Source: a bacterium (GTDB lineage Bacteria > UBA3054). Taken from it: a DNA stretch of 15,192 bases. The first letter of the stretch is position 1. Each line of letters begins with the position of its first letter. The position numbers and the translations under genes are program-made. Location of the stretch: positions 1 to 15,192 of the forward strand of contig JAFYIM010000532.1 in the NCBI GenBank assembly GCA_017538635.1, written 5' to 3'. This document shows, piece by piece, positions 15,189 through 15,192 of this stretch. Below the pieces are notes generated by a model. The model was not told the DNA's origin and made no database searches. It saw only the letters and a list, made by a program, of their open reading frames with translations.

Positions 15189-15192
15189 AAAA

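Overview
The window (about 55% GC by eye) is a compact, ordinary-looking bacterial chromosome segment with eleven complete genes. It appears to come from a Gram-negative (diderm) bacterium: it has an MCE/MlaD protein, two lipoproteins with lipoboxes, and a secreted protein ending in a PEP-CTERM-type sorting tail. That combination suggests the PVC group (Lentisphaerota or Kiritimatiellota). This is inference; no rRNA or marker gene is present to fix the lineage. I see no tRNA, rRNA, insertion sequence, CRISPR array or phage module, and no gene-free stretch longer than 300 bases.

Layout. (1) 74-3331: a large exported protein with kelch-like, BACON-like and beta-helix regions and a PEP-CTERM tail, transcribed alone and closed by a strong terminator. 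(2) 3444-4625: a membrane-anchored ComEC-like metallo-beta-lactamase followed by a DUF3006 protein. (3) 7428-4629, minus strand: a pyrimidine operon pyrR-pyrB-pyrC with a sigma70-type promoter and an intrinsic terminator/attenuator exactly at the pyrR/pyrB junction. (4) 7518-8276: a DUF5131 (phage Gp37/Gp68) family protein, apparently on a leaderless mRNA. (5) 8308-12106: MCE protein, auxiliary lipoprotein and lipoprotein prolyl oligopeptidase, joined by two ATGA stop/start overlaps and closed by a bidirectional terminator. (6) 12435-12166, minus strand: a small RRM RNA-binding protein with a roughly 90-nt leader. (7) 12624-15188: a DinG-type iron-sulfur helicase with an N-terminal JAB/RadC-like metal-binding domain, divergent from the RRM gene.

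How the genes fit together. PyrB and PyrC catalyse consecutive steps of de novo UMP synthesis, and PyrR senses UMP/PRPP and probably controls the internal terminator. The MCE protein and its lipoprotein look like the periplasmic and outer-membrane parts of a lipid transporter whose ATPase and permease are not nearby. The prolyl oligopeptidase is translationally coupled to them, which is unexpected.

Most worth a second look: the JAB-DinG fusion with a stretched JAMM motif, the MCE-lipoprotein-peptidase operon, the pyrR/pyrB attenuator, the recurrent TGCTATAAT extended -10 promoters, and the leaderless starts. I do not see a clearly new defence or mobile system.
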